64,000 nucleotides of DNA from contig NC_026659.2 of the NCBI RefSeq assembly GCF_000004075.3, forward strand, positions 26,678,272-26,742,271, given 5' to 3'. The first letter of the stretch is position 1. Each line of letters starts with the position of its first letter. Below the pieces are notes generated by a model that was not told the DNA's origin, made no database searches, and saw only the letters and a list, made by a program, of their open reading frames with translations. The DNA comes from Cucumis sativus (taxonomy: Eukaryota > Streptophyta > Magnoliopsida > Cucurbitales > Cucurbitaceae). The position numbers and the translations under genes are program-made. Positions 1 to 13,600 of the stretch are shown one piece after another.

Positions 1-1406
1 GTCCTCAATCGAACAGAAGGAAGAGTCCAAAAGCAATGAGAATAATGTTAAACTCATTAAGAGTTACCGTCAGAAGGTAGAGGAGGAGCTTTCCAAGATC
101 TGTATCGATATTCTGACTATTATTGACAAGCACCTCATCCCTTCTTCAACCTCTTCCGAAGCATCGGTTTTTTACTACAAGATGTGAGTTCTCTGGGAGT
201 CTTCAATTGTTCATAGCATGGTCACAATGCTGAACATTTCAAATAATGCCACTAGAAATTATTTGAGATGGTATCTCTAACCTACTATATTATGGCATGG
301 ATGATTCTAGGAAAGGTGATTATTACCGATATCTTGCTGAATTCAAAACAGATCAAGAAAGAAAGGAGGCAGCTGACCAGTCATTGAAGGGATATGAGGC
401 ATATTTTCTTCTCAATGTTTCTTTGACCATAACTGAATAATTTGATTTTTATTCGCTATCTTACTTCCTCCATGCTCCCTTTATCAAATTCACAATAGAC
501 TGCTGCGAGCACCGCAAATACCGAACTCCCATCGACCCACCCAATCCGTCTTGGCCTTGCTCTCAACTTTTCTGTCTTCTACTATGAGATTATGAATTCC
601 CCTGAAAGGTAAAAGTAGTTTATTTCTGGAAGTACCGTACTTCCACTCCAATGGTTATTTGACTAACTTGTTCTAATTCGTATAGGGCTTGCCACCTAGC
701 TAAACAAGCTTTTGACGAGGCAATTGCTGAGTTGGATACTTTGAGTGAGGAATCATACAAGGACAGTACCCTCATAATGCAGTTGCTGAGAGATAACCTC
801 ACTCTCTGGACATCTGATTTACCAGAAGATGGAGGTATATTGTAGTTAATTGCTATATATAGATGTAGTTTTGTAAAAAAATCTGAAAAATGCCTACCTT
901 TTTTGGTGCATCGGCACCTCCTCACCACTGCTCTCTGTCTAACCCATTTTCATACGAAGAGAGGGACTAAGAACATCTGTGGGCTTATTTCTTTTATAAC
1001 TTCTACAAATATTTATCACTCTTTCTATATGAACAATAATCAGCCTTCCTCTGGCCATCCACCCTAAAAAATGAAACCAAAATTCATACTTTCAGTCACT
1101 TCCAATCATCAAATCCCGAAATTATTCTCCCTGTCTGATGAAGTATTTTGATTTTATGTTCTTTAAGACATGTAGTTACTCTGGAATGATCTTATGTAGG
1201 TGAAGATAACGTCAAAGGTGAGGATTCGAAACCTGCAGCACCAGCACCAGCACCAGCCCTAGCCCCTGAGGTAATTTTATTTCGTGTTTCATGTTTTTCA
1301 GAAGCTTTTTGGTGGAATGTACAAAGATAGATAGATGTTGGCCAGTAATTCATACTTTAGTTTATCAAATACTCACAATCTACATATTGTTGTGCAGAAG
1401 CATTAA
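1..1406 (+). CDS. 14-3-3 protein (GF14), 3' part of gene
   Basis: 14-3-3 proteins are dimeric cytosolic/nuclear adaptors that bind phosphoserine or phosphothreonine motifs on client proteins. The gene enters from the left edge, so its start is missing. Visible exons are 1-183, 311-398, 499-608, 686-834, 1200-1270 and 1398-1406, and phases join without a stop. Diagnostic stretches are [65 protein letters not shown] and [13 protein letters not shown], the conserved amphipathic groove helices. The variable tail is rich in Ala-Pro and ends in Glu-Lys-His, with the last three codons on a nine-base terminal exon. The intron after KGYE appears to use a GC donor at 399-400. Family assignment is secure; isoform class was not resolved, although the helix 4-5 sequence looks non-epsilon. 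Confidence 0.95.
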
Positions 1407-3642
1407 TGGTAAAAATGAGATTACCCCTCAAACACAACGATTGGATTAGACATCACATTTACTCACTATGGTATGGTGTAATAGACGATGATATCAGCTT
1501 TCTTTTTGGTTCCACAAAAAATCAGAAAAAAAGATTAACTAGATCCATTTATTGAATATTTCTTTCCCCACGTCTACCTTCTCACGGCATTGGGCTGAAC
1601 TTTTAAAGCATTAAATTTGTCATTTCCTTAGTTCATCCCCCTTCGTTGCTTCTTCTTCTTCTTTTTTAATGTAAACTACCTTCGAATTTGGGCAAAATGA
1701 ATGACATCTTTATGGTATTGATGGTGGGTTGGTTGGTCTTTACGGCACAACTTCTTTATGGTATTGATGTGGAATTGCTTGCACATGGAGCTTTGACCAT
1801 ACGGTTTCATTATTGTCTGTTATTGAGGTAACAGTGCCGAGACATGTTATATTCTCAAAATAATTCTCTATTATTGAGAGAGGACCATCTTTTCTTTATG
1901 TTCTCTCTTTTAAGTAAACCTCAACTATGTGCTGCATTGCATTAGAGATTTAAATGTCTACTCTTTGGATTTTTCTTTTGTTGATGGATGCTATTTGGAA
2001 TTGTATGTTTATAATGCCATTTGATTACCTCTATTGTTCTAACTAAATGATATCTAATTATTTTACCTTTATCTTCAAGGTTGAAGACACATTTGAGTAC
2101 TCTTCTAGGAATTAGGAAAATATTATGGTTGCAAAGTTTGGATTTAATTTTTAATCTCAAGTGTAAAAGTGAGATACTTTCGTTAATGCCCAATAAGCTG
2201 GTGTCAAGCCCAAATTGATAACATGACATTGTTACTTATTTTCATTCTCGAATTAAGTGAAAAAGAAGCATTTTAAAATTTAATAAGAGACCAATGAACA
2301 TGTATATGAATAAACGAATTAGGAAACATTAATGCTAAATAAAGGTAAAATAAGTTTAAATCATTAATAATATTGTGGTATGCTTTTTAACGTCGCTACT
2401 ACATTGTGGGTCAATATTTTATGTAGCAATTAGATATATAGAATAGGTTAGGTAGAGTAGGAGGTTAAATTATTTTGTGCGTTCTAAGGTAATGGAGTGG
2501 AGTGGGTCAGAGACTCACAAGAGTGTACTACCCTACCCTTAAAAGGTATAACAAGAGAGACCAAGTGTTACAATTAGAGGGCCCATTCTAGGTCAAGTAA
2601 TCTTTGGAATTTCGTTGGAGATTTTAATGCAACTTATTCCTTGGGTTTGAATAAATGATTATTTTAGGTTGTTGCACGCTAGATGCTCAAATACTCAACA
2701 AAGAAGGTAAAAATTGAAGGAGTAGAATTGTAAAGAAACTGTACAAAAAAAAAAAAAGAAAATGAAAAAAAAAATACTGAAAAAGAAGAAACTAAGAAGA
2801 AAAAAACAAAGAAAAGAGAGAAGTGGAATACAATTGAGGTTTAAGCGGCAGTTTCACACGATAATGACATAAGAGTTTTATTTAAGAATGGTGTAAATAT
2901 TCTTCTATAAAAAGATTATAGTATTAACTTAGGAGGCAAATACTTAAAAAATATGAAAATTATCTCCATGGTTCGAAAGGATCCTTTCTCCAATACCACG
3001 TGTCCAAGAATAAATGGAAGGTTTTCAAAGGGAAGGGTTAGAACTTTATGAGGAGATTGAGTAATACCAATCTTGAGCTCCAAGAGTGAAAAGTGAACAA
3101 TTTTAAAGAAAGTTAGAATTCTTAAAAACAAGTTCGTGATTGTTGGGTCGTACAACAAAAATGTTGTATTTTCCAATAAGTCACTACGAATTGGATTAGT
3201 CTTTCTGATGAGTACCCTTACTTCTCTTATCTCTTAAATCTTTTCGTGCCTTCTAAAGGGAGCCCAGATCTAAATTTCATGGATTTATCTTCTCCAGCTA
3301 CTTCTTATAAGGCAAAGTAAGGAGTGGCTTAAAGGGCTTTCTGCTTTAGTTGCAAGATGGTTGAGTAAAGTCTTGATGAAAACAAATGGATTTGGTCCTA
3401 ATGGTTTTTCGTTGGCATCAGCAGCACAAATACAAATATTACTATGATTAACTCATGTATAGACACTAAAGAATTCATCCTTGTAAAGAGAGATTTTGAA
3501 CTAATATTAACCAGCAAAGATTCTATATTGACATTTACAAAACAAAAAGAGAACGACCCTACCTTAAATAAAGGGTGATAATAAACTATCGTATGCCAGG
3601 CAGTGCTAAATTAAATATACTCATCCATATGAGCAATTTGCC
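1407..3642. other. Intergenic spacer
   Basis: AT-rich spacer between the 14-3-3 gene and the convergent EAF7-like gene. It holds the 14-3-3 3' UTR and an A-rich tract at about 2743-2820. Short open frames here (for example minus strand 2916-3176) show no recognisable family, and I see no gene. Confidence 0.6.
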
Positions 3643-5404
3643 TTAAGACTCTTCTTTGACGAAGAAGGTTTGTGGTAAGCAAAAATCTTCCTCGTGATTC
3701 AGAATTTCCATTTCCTCATCATCTGGCTTCTGAATACAGCGTGATGTCCAAAAGGAAGCAATATTAGAAAATACACAACAAATGTAAATTTGAATACTTA
3801 CTATGTACCATTGCCTATCAGGTTAGATGTAAAATCAGAGCCTACTTAGTATGTACCAGAACATGTCATAAATCCATAATCATGGCCCTCCAGATAAGAT
3901 TATCAGGAACCAATAGATTTTTGTTCCAAAAAGTGTGACTACAAGACTAGAGAATTTTCTGGTCCATATCTATCTACGCTCTTTAGGTTATCTTCCTTTT
4001 CAAATAAAATGAAGCCAGCAGCTAAAGAAAGAAATGGGGGGGGGGGGGGGGGGGGGGGGGAAGAGGCATTAGTGATTTGTTTTACCAGCATCTCCAGGTT
4101 ATAGAAACGATCCAATAACTGCAGAACCTCATCAGAAGAGAACTGACGATCAAAGCTGTTACAAGAAAATGGTAAACCAATAAAATATTACACAAAAGCA
4201 ATTGTAGATGCCACTGGATTTAATCATCATAGCTCAATAAAATATGTAAAATGTGGGACATGGGAAAGAGAGAACCTTCTTCGCAGAAATTCCATCAACC
4301 CAAAGAGAACAAAATGGCGATGTATCCCTGCATGAAAAGTAATGATAAGATTGTAAGGTCATTTGTAGAAGGGAAAAGAAAGACTGATAAACAAGATGCA
4401 ATCACTTAAAATCGTGAGCAATACATAAAAGTGTATTTCCTTTCCTTTCAAGTCTAAGAACGAGTACCCAATATGGAAAAAAATTCACTGCTTTAATTCT
4501 CAAGAATGGTTATAAGATAATGTGATTATGTCGATAATAGCATATTCAACTCACAGCATTTTCTCCCTAGTCTTAATAGGTAAAAGCCTCCAATGAAAAA
4601 CAGACTCACACTCCAGGAAGATAAATTTAATTCACTTAATACTCTCTTCCTGTCGTTTCTCAACCATTCTTTCAGCTGTCTCAGGTTGAAAATCCCACGT
4701 TGTCATTCATTGTGAATTAGTCTCAAAATGAAACTTCATGTTATCTAATACCTCAGTCATGATTTTTATTCCTTCATACCAATTTTCATCAGACAACACA
4801 AAATAATAATAACAGTAACAAAGTTGACCATTATCTGATGTTATTGAGTTGTGGTTAAAGACCCTTTTAACTCTTGGGTAGAGATTTTTGTTTTATAAGT
4901 TTTAAGTTTTTTTTAGCTATTTTATTAAAATCACTCAAAGTCTGGTTTGTGAATTAGTTTTAAACTATTACCATTGAATACACAAACATGATTCCACAAC
5001 GTCGATGCTGAGGATGAACGGACTCGAAAACTGATGAAGTACTCGAATTTTCATATTATATTCAATGAAAAATCACTGGTGTTAAAGCAAACTTGCCTTG
5101 TAGTTTGACTAGCGGATAGATTTCAAGAGCTTGCAAGAGTTTGAGTTCCAATTCAATCTGGGGATGCTCCTATCCATAACACACACACACACACAAACAA
5201 CAACAACAAAAAATTCAAATTCCTGCAGTTATAAAACAATGTCCGAATAAGAAGAAGAAGAAGAGAGAGAGAGAGAGAGAGAGAGACCTTGGGGAGAGAG
5301 GATGCGGAGGAGGGTGGAGCTTTACATGGAGAGTGTACAGAAATGCCGTCTTGTTCTTCCTCTCTCCCTTTGCCGCCGCTTTCCATCAATAAACTGCCAA
5401 CCAC
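3643..5404 (-). CDS. EAF7/MRGBP-like subunit of the NuA4 histone acetyltransferase
   Basis: EAF7/MRGBP (CT20 family) proteins are small subunits of NuA4/TIP60 that associate with MRG chromodomain proteins in chromatin. Five exons on the minus strand, 5404-5288, 5157-5097, 4327-4276, 4155-4086 and 3729-3643, give 128 residues. The family signature is GIHRHFVLFGLMEFLRRR, followed by a segment containing QLLDRFYNLEML; the C-terminus is acidic (DDEEMEI, NHEEDF). Plant homologues are similarly short and lack the long charged tail of the yeast protein. The first ATG in frame is at 5404; a second at 5386 would drop six residues. Intron 2 seems to use a GC donor in a strong context (AAG then GCAAGT, donor at 5096-5095). 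Intron 1 opens into a CT dinucleotide run and intron 4 contains a 25-base homopolymer. Family assignment rests on the recalled GIHRHF motif. Confidence 0.8.
4036..4060. repeat. 25-base poly-G tract in intron
   Basis: Uninterrupted run of about 25 G on the plus strand (poly-C on the transcribed sense strand) inside the last intron of the EAF7-like gene. Such long G runs are rare in plant DNA, are length-unstable and can fold as quadruplex on the plus strand. The exact length is likely uncertain in any assembly. Confidence 0.9.
5250..5286. repeat. GAA/GA microsatellite
   Basis: GAA repeats merge into a GA dinucleotide run directly abutting the exon 1 donor of the EAF7-like gene; on the sense strand the intron starts GTCTCTCTC and continues as CT repeats. 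Variation here could affect donor recognition. Confidence 0.9.
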
Positions 5405-5538
5405 AAACGATTATCTGTGATGAGTGGCAATGCTTTGAGGAATTTTTTTAGTTTCGATTTCCTTTCTTCCTCTTCTCTGTGTTTTCCCTCCAGATTGAAA
5501 CCGAATTTTGTAATTGATTTTTTCCCCGTGATTTCTGG

Positions 5539-5639
5539 TTAGGGTTTTGGCTGTTTCATCCGCGGGAACGGAAACGATGATGACGACCGTCGATGGAATG
5601 TGTTTTCAGTTGCTTTTCGGCTTAATATGGGCCGGCCCA
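5539..5639 (-). promoter_or_regulatory. Telo-box plus inverted site II motifs
   Basis: The minus strand carries the telo-box AAACCCTAA (5547-5539), about 135 bases upstream of the EAF7-like start. At 5628-5639 lies a perfect 12-base palindrome, TGGGCCGGCCCA, which is two head-to-head site II (TGGGCC) elements. The combination of telo-box and site II is typical of promoters of growth-linked genes such as ribosomal, replication and chromatin genes, where TCP and telo-box-binding factors act. Function is inferred from motif and position. Confidence 0.65.
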
Positions 5640-7263
5640 ATACACTCCATATTCAAGATTGTGGGCTTCTTCTCTTAGGTTCGGCTTATAATTCCTTGCA
5701 CACTTTTTTTTTTTGTCTTTAATTAAGATAGCCAATATTACAATATTAACCCAATACTTTAATACATTTGTAAAATTTACTAGTAGATTTAGGTCTTTTT
5801 GTCTATAACATTTATTATATTTACTATACTTAATTTTTCTATTTTTGACAACTTTATACCCAAAATACCTATTTTTTTAATGAGAAAAAATTCGTTGATT
5901 TATTGACTAGTGGTTAGTTTCTAAGGAAATTGTAAAAAGAAAATATCTTCTCGATAATGAATTTTGTTTTGTTACACACTATTAATAATTTATCAACTTT
6001 TATATTTTTAAAACAATCATATTTGTTCTTACAAACATCTATATATTTATTAAAACATTTTAAAAGATTTATAAAGAAAAAAATGCATGCATAGTGAAAA
6101 AAAAACTAAAATAAAAATTATACCAAATATTAAAAAATTTTGACAAAATTCAAACCCAAAACCCTACTATTTTAAAAGAGGACATAACCACTATTTATAG
6201 GCAAAATTTAGTAACAATAGAGTATTATTTAATATATTTTATAATTTAACAATTCAAAATCAATATTAAAATATAAAAATTGAGAATGTGAGAGCACGTG
6301 TCCTTGACCTTTAGCTCTTAACAAATCAGTCCCACCAACTATATTTCTATTTTTATAAAATTGCCTTAAAATGATAATTAAATATTCCTCCTTTTGACCA
6401 CAACTTGGCCCCCTCTTATTTATCATTTCCCACCCACACACATATACATATTCTACTATGTAATGATTAATGATGAAGCAACAACCCCAAAATAATAAAA
6501 TTCTAACAGAAGTCAATTTGGAGAAAATATTTTACTTTTTGGACCAACTTACTACATGTTGCATTACATCACTTGGGCATGCTTCAATGTTGAATGTTCT
6601 CCAAATAAAATAAAAGAATAATAATGACAGTTTCAACTGTTAAAGTATGTATGAGACATGGTTGATAGTAAAAGACAATAAAAAGTATATTATTGTTATT
6701 ATTATTCGAAATAGGTATCATCGATATCTATAATTAATATTACGATGGAAGGAAGTATATTGAAACTATTTACAAAATCAATTTAATTATTTATATTTGA
6801 ATTGATTTATATATATATATATATTATAAGTAATTGAATAGTTTTTTCTGGTTACGTATAAAAATTTGCCTTTTTCTTATGTATTAAAAAAGAATATAAC
6901 ATTTAGAAATAAAATAAAATTTGGTACATAACATAATTGATGAGGGAATATTATATGATTATGTTCTCAATTTCAAAAGAAAGATTCTTCGAATTTCCAT
7001 TATGAACCATCGGCTTCTAATGGCACCAAAAAGTCAAATATCATATTTTAGAGGGAAAACACTCAACAACTTCCATGGATTCCATCTCCTCTCATCCTTC
7101 TTTCCATTTTCAGTTCACTCTCAACCCACAAACAAACCCTCTCCTCTCTGAATTTTACCTCAACCCGTAATCAGAAATTTCCACTTTCTTCAACTCTCCC
7201 GGATTCTGCCTCTTTTCCTTTCATTCCTCTGTTTTTGGGGCTTCATTCTTTTTGCCTTTTCCC
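5640..7263. other. Divergent intergenic region
   Basis: AT-rich spacer between the divergently transcribed EAF7-like gene and the triose-phosphate translocator. It contains one G-box core (CACGTG, 6295-6300), a TA microsatellite near 6811-6826 and the translocator 5' leader from roughly 7080. No gene is visible. Confidence 0.6.
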
Positions 7264-10200
7264 ATGGCTTCCATCTCAAACATTATTCACTCTCCAATTC
7301 ATTCACATCGGTTACCTTCCTTTCGCTTGTTTCCCAATAGAACATTTCCCGCCAACTCTTTTGTTCTCAAACGTCGATCACTTGCTTCGCCTTTGAGCTC
7401 CCCGTTGACGGAGAATCCAACTGTTTCGCCGTCGGTGGAACTATCTCACAAGGCTATTGGCCTTTTAAGTTCTAGACAACCTTTAAAGTCTCGAAGTGTT
7501 GTTCGTTTGCCGGTGGTGAAGGCGGCTGCAGCTGATGCTGATGGAGCTTCCGATGGGTTTGATTCCTACGATCTTTAACTTCTTTGTTATATTATAGCTC
7601 AATTTTTTAAAATTTCGTTATAAGTGGTGTTAGCTTCAAACAGTGAACAGTTATGTTACTTTTGACCTTAAAATTTTACTTTCATGAATTAAACTCTTCG
7701 TTCAAACTAGTTGGGCAAAAGTAACTAAATAGGTGAGTTGTTTCTTTCTGTTTTTGGAGATTTCAGTGATCATGTGCATGCATTTTTTCTTTTAGTCGTA
7801 TGAGTTTACATTTCTTACGAGAAATGTTTATTTTGACGTTTGTATTCACTTAGAAAAAAGTTAAACCAATCTGATTAATTTACTTGAATGTACATTCAAA
7901 ACAGAGCTAGTGAAAAATGTTTATCTCTTTTGATTTTTAATTGATAAATGTCTACAAAATCAGGTTGACTAGCTCTTCGGAGAGCTTTGGTGCAAGATTT
8001 CCAGCACTTATTACTGGGTTCTACTTCTTTATGTGGTATGAAGTTTCTTTGCCATTCTGCCTCTAAACCAAACTCAATTATGCCGTTACATTTGATTCTA
8101 TACTTGATGGATATATTTACTTAGACAAATCTTTCTATATAAAAAGTATAATAAGATAGACCAAGTTTGACCATTAGAAGTTACTAACCTTCTTGCTGTT
8201 TTATCATCAATCTTCTATCAATGAAGTGTATCTAATTTTTATCATGTGAAATCTTGATTTTTCATGCAGGTACTTTTTAAATGTTATTTTCAACATACTC
8301 AACAAAAAAGTTTACAATTATTTTCCATATCCATAGTAAGTTACTTCGATCAATTACTATCAATTGCTGACTGCATCCACTTTTCTTCGTCTGAAGCTCT
8401 AGATTTGCACCCATTTTATTCGTTTTTTGCATCCCTGTTTTGTAGCTTTGTCTCTGTCATACATCTTCTTGTTGGAGTTGTATACTGTCTCGTTTCTTGG
8501 GCTGTAGGTCTGCCAAAACGTGCCGTAAGTTTTCAAATTCTCCCTTTATGTACTCTATTACAGCGGTAAATTTTTGTGTATTATTTATTCTAATACAGTT
8601 ATCCTTGTTATTAGCCGATCGATAAGGACCTCTTGCTATTATTGACTCCAGTTTCGCTATGTCATGCACTTGGACATGTGATGTCAAATGTTTCGTTTGC
8701 AGCTGTTGCTGTGTCCTTCACTCACACCATTAAAGGTACTGAGTCCTTTGCATCCCATTCGTTTTGCAACTGATATTCATTCGTTATCATTCGATCAACA
8801 TTTATGTGTATTTTCCTTAATGGAAACATATCAGAAGTGGGAAACACTATGCTAGATTTATTCGTTCAATTTTATTGTTGCATATCTATCTCGTTGAAAA
8901 CGAGAATGTGATATTTGGAGTTTGTTGCCTTCAATGATTTCTTGATTGTTTTACGTCCCTCTTCGGTTTTCCCTCCGACGAAGATTTTAATTTTCTTTGC
9001 ACACTTCCTTCTTCAGCTCTGGAGCCATTCTTTAACGCTGCTGCTTCTCAATTCATTTTGGGACATCAAATTCCCTTCAGCTTGTGGCTTTCTCTAGCAC
9101 CTGTTGTTCTAGGTAACTCAACAACATCCTGTCTCCATCTTCACTTGATCTGTCTCACAATTTTCCTAAACAACATCCACCTTTATTTTGTTACCTTCTT
9201 CAATGTTTTTTTCTCTAATCATGCAATAATATGTATTATAGGTGTGTCAATGGCATCACTAACGGAACTTTCTTTCAATTGGATCGGCTTTGTTAGTGCA
9301 ATGATTTCAAACATTGCATTTACCTATAGAAGTATATATTCGAAGAAAGCCATGGTAAGAAGTAGGAAATGGAACTTACACAGTTTTACCATTTTCTTCT
9401 TGTATTTGTTTGAGATAAACTTTCTTTCTTGCAGACAGGAATGGACAGTACAAACGTGTATGCATACACCTCAATAATTGCTCTTTTGTTTTGCATTCCT
9501 CCCGCAGTAATGGTTAGTGCGCTGATTGATGAACCGTTTTTTTTTTTGTTGGAAGTATTATCAAAGTTCCACATTGGCTATAAAATGAAAAATTATAGAT
9601 ACAGAAGTGAAGAATAATATCCATCTCTATTGGTATGAGGTCATTCCCAACACTTTCATGAGCTGCTTTCATAAATAACGTGACACCATTGAGTTTGCTT
9701 TCAGATTGAGGGACCGCAATTGCTGCAGCATGGTTTTAAGGATGCCATTGCCAAAGTGGGTTTACATAAGTTCCTGTCTGATCTTTTCTGGATCGGCATG
9801 TTTTATCATTTATACAATCAGGTATCTGTCAACATGATTTCTTTTAATCTTGTTTGGAGTTTGGACAAAGACGACCACCAGTAGTTGTTCTTTCCATTCT
9901 TTGAATTGGGTTTATCATGATTCATGAATTACTTTATTTGGCTTGCAACAACAAGAACCGATGCATTCTTTGTTTAATGCTTCTTAGAAGGTCCATCACT
10001 ATTGGATGCTTTCGTATGAAAAGCATTTGATTTCGTTAGGAGGCTTAGATGAGCTCATAACATTTGTTACCTCATTTTATTTGCTTTTCCCATTTCTTTT
10101 ACGATTTCTTCAATTACATCAGAACTTTACTTTGTTTCCAGCTTGCCGCTAACACTCTCGAACGTGTTGCACCATTAACGCATGCTGTAGGAAACGTATT

Positions 10201-10699
10201 GAAGCGAGTTTTCGTGATTGGATTCTCCATTGTTGTTTTCGGTATGCTTCCTGTTATTAACTTTACATAAATAATTGCAACTGTTACGAAAACCATGTTT
10301 GTCTCTGCAATTTCAAGTTGCAACATCTATTTGTTGTTCCAAAATATCAATTTATCTAAGTTATTTATTCTCAACAAGATGTTTAATCATTCCTGTCCAA
10401 ATTGTTTCATACTTTTGCAGGCAACAAGATCTCAACTCAAACTGGAATCGGTACTGCTATAGCAATTGCCGGTGTCGCCATCTACTCCTTGATTAAAGCA
10501 AACTTGGAGGAGCAAAAACGGGTTAGCTTTTATGCTTTTTAAGATAACATCCAACTACTTCAAACTCCCATGTTTTTGGCTAATCTGTTTAATTCATAGA
10601 TTCTCTTTCTATATTCGTTCTTTATGTTCTACTAATATATGCTCCAACCATGTACTTTTCCCATGACTTCAGAGAGCTGCAAAAATTCCATCATCATAA
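7264..10699 (+). CDS. TPT: Chloroplast triose-phosphate/phosphate translocator
   Basis: TPT sits in the inner chloroplast envelope and exchanges triose phosphate or 3-phosphoglycerate for inorganic phosphate, the main daytime carbon exit from photosynthesis. Twelve exons (7264-7556, 7964-8035, 8270-8335, 8446-8524, 8615-8735, 9017-9112, 9242-9354, 9435-9512, 9705-9821, 10142-10241, 10421-10521, 10673-10699) give 420 residues. The first about 85 residues are a Ser/Arg-rich transit peptide. The core shows [81 protein letters not shown] and GNKISTQT. These match TPT more closely than the PPT, GPT or XPT branches, including the TERVAP-like region with Lys and Arg that binds phosphate. The start at 7264 was chosen because the transit peptide begins MASIS. 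All introns are GT-AG. Confidence 0.96.
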
Positions 10700-13600
10700 A
10701 AGTTCAGCACAATCCACCGTAGATAGACACTGTTTATAAACGAGGCTGGAGAATTCACCCGAGTTGGTTGCTTGATCACTCACCAGAGGAGTCTTCTGTA
10801 CACCCACAAATTAACAGACTCCAGAGAATGGAAAAAAAGAGATGGTAACTACGAATTTATCCAGGCTTTATTGAAGTTATTGAACATGTTTTTAAGGGTA
10901 TCTCCAATTAGAATTTGCTGGATGATTCCCATACAGCTTAATCATATGAGTGTAGGAATAAATCCATGGTCCTGATTCATTCAACATCTTAGCACATGCT
11001 TGAAATTTCCAAACAACAAATCCTCTCTGTCTTATTAACTCGATTTCGAATCATTAATGATATCTAAATCGTTACAAATCTAGATCATGTTTTGTATCAA
11101 GAAAATCACTGTCTACGGACGACATACATTATCGAATTGAACCCGACATGTCGGTGAAATCCTATTTCTTGTTGCTGTTGTACTGGATCAAAATTTCAGA
11201 ATTCAAACCGACAAATACATAAATCAGTGAGATTGAAGTTTAACTTTGGATGTGTAGTAATTGATAAAGTTTATGCTATGAAGTTGTAGGCTTGGGACTG
11301 CTGTTATAGTTTCACCCATCACTCACTTGGTTGATTTATATTTCACAACCAAACATATAACTTGAGGCATTTATATGGAATCTAATAATTGAGTAGACCC
11401 CATTTCATAAAGGCATACAGAAATCCTCTTGTTCTTTTTTAAAAAATCAATTTGTTTTAGACATTTTCATGTTATGAGCAAAATTGTATTTTACTCACTA
11501 CACAGTAGTTTTTTTCTATCTTAAGCTTTAATTTGTAGAGATTTATTGAAAGTCACTGCAGCCAATTAATCCCATCTTTATAATTTCGAATTTACCAACA
11601 TCCTTATAATCCTTAACCAAATCACAATTGCACATTCATAACCTACAAACTATAAATTCTGTGCTTTAAAATTATTAGTAATTTAATGGTTTTTGTATAA
11701 AGTTTAAATAGTATATTTTACATGCCAAAAGAAAATAGATATACGATATATATAATCAAATTGTAGTTGCACCAATTTATGCACACTTTAGGCTAATTTA
11801 ACATTTTTATCATGATGTTAGAAACTATTTCTATAAAGTACTTTTACTTTTCTTTTTTTTCCCCACATACTCCAAAGATAAATAAATAAATAAAATCATA
11901 GTATAATATAAGGTAAATTATCATGAATTTTATATATATTAAAGGGGCCCAAGGCATCAACCAAAGGGCGTAGAATGGGACCGTAGAAATCACTTTAAAG
12001 CCGAGCCGATGGCTTTTGTTTGTATCACAAAACAAAGGGTTAAAAAGAGACTATAAAATTTGTCAGAAAAAATAAAGAGGAACTTTCTAGAACCTCTAAA
12101 TTTTAATATTCGCTTGTTTTTTTTTTTCAACGTCTGAGTTTTGTTTCAATTTGATTATTGTAAAGCAAAATTTATCTTTTGTATTTATCAACCTATTTGA
12201 ATAGGATCTGTATAAAAAGTTGCGCACCCGTGTCATTGAGTTCTAACAATTTTCAAAATTTCGCTTTAATTTTCTTTGTTTTTTCAAGGTGAATATATTA
12301 GATGATAAGGAAATCCCCAAGTGCATGTCAAGAAACAAAACAAAGCACACAACTTGCTAGTTAACGTCCAAAGGAGCACCCCAACTCAAAAACATCACAC
12401 AGAACCAGCAAAGACAAAAATACAAATGGAAAAAGGAAAAAAAAGAGAAAAGAAAACTCCACTAAAGCAAACCAATAATATCTCTAGGTTAAGCACGAGC
12501 ACAACAGTAACAACAAAAAGTAGCACAATCACATAAATATTACGATTACGAGACGAGTCTCCATGCAATTGATAATTACCTTCTATATTAATAATTACAA
12601 TGTAAATTTTTAACATTGATAATAAGACAGTATCTTTTTTTAACATAACTTTGCATTAGAGACCGAAGTGAAATAAGTGATTAAATTTAAACAAAACTCA
12701 AACTAGAAAATTAAAATCGATAAGACTTGCCATATTTTCAAATTTGAAGTTATATAAAAAATTAGACCATTTAGCATATTGTTATTATTTTGGGTCTAAT
12801 CATAAACTTTTCAAGGCATTAAAGTGGGGAAACATAATTCAAACGCTTTAAACTTTGATCAAACAAAGTGACCTAAAAAGCATCCATGCGAATTCAAAGA
12901 ATGTTTCCCCCTTTTTACCTCTCCACACTTTCATTTATATCTAAAAAGAAACAAAACATTTATTAAAGATGAAATTCTTAGCTCTTTTATGTATGAATCT
13001 ATTCTCTTATACTCATTAACAATCCTAAGTAGGAATGAAAGCTACTTCTTACCTTTTGGAAGCATCCAAATCATAACTTTGATAGTGAACTTTAAAAGCT
13101 TTAGATGGTTACATTATCATCTTCTTCTCGTTCGCGTCTACTTATTAAAAATATAACATCCAGTATGAAGAAAATTACGTAATTCTAATTCATGTCTTAT
13201 CTGCCGAATCATGTTTGAATAATTCGACTTGTTGGGTCATTTTTAAAAATTAAAAAAAAAATGTAAAATTAGATTATATGATCAATGTCGTTAAAAATAA
13301 GGTGTCTTATTTGTTCAACTGCACTTAAACTGATGTTGCCTTGCAATATTTAATTGTTAGTTAACTTTTAAATTTTTAAATATTTATAAAGTTGAGTATA
13401 TGTTATTTAACTTTAAAAAAATAATTAAAAAACAAAATTATGGAAATAAATAGTTAAATATTAGAAACGATAATGTGATGTTTTTAAGTGTTATTAGCTT
13501 TTTTTTTTTTTTTTATGAAAATGGTGTTTTTCTATACACGATAATAAAAGGAAATTCTAAACCAGGACAAATTAAACAAAGTACAACAAAATTTCAAATT

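Noticed and set aside
2916-3176. 86-codon minus-strand frame in the first spacer
   Set aside because: No motif or context; could be a remote trace of a mobile element but nothing supports it.
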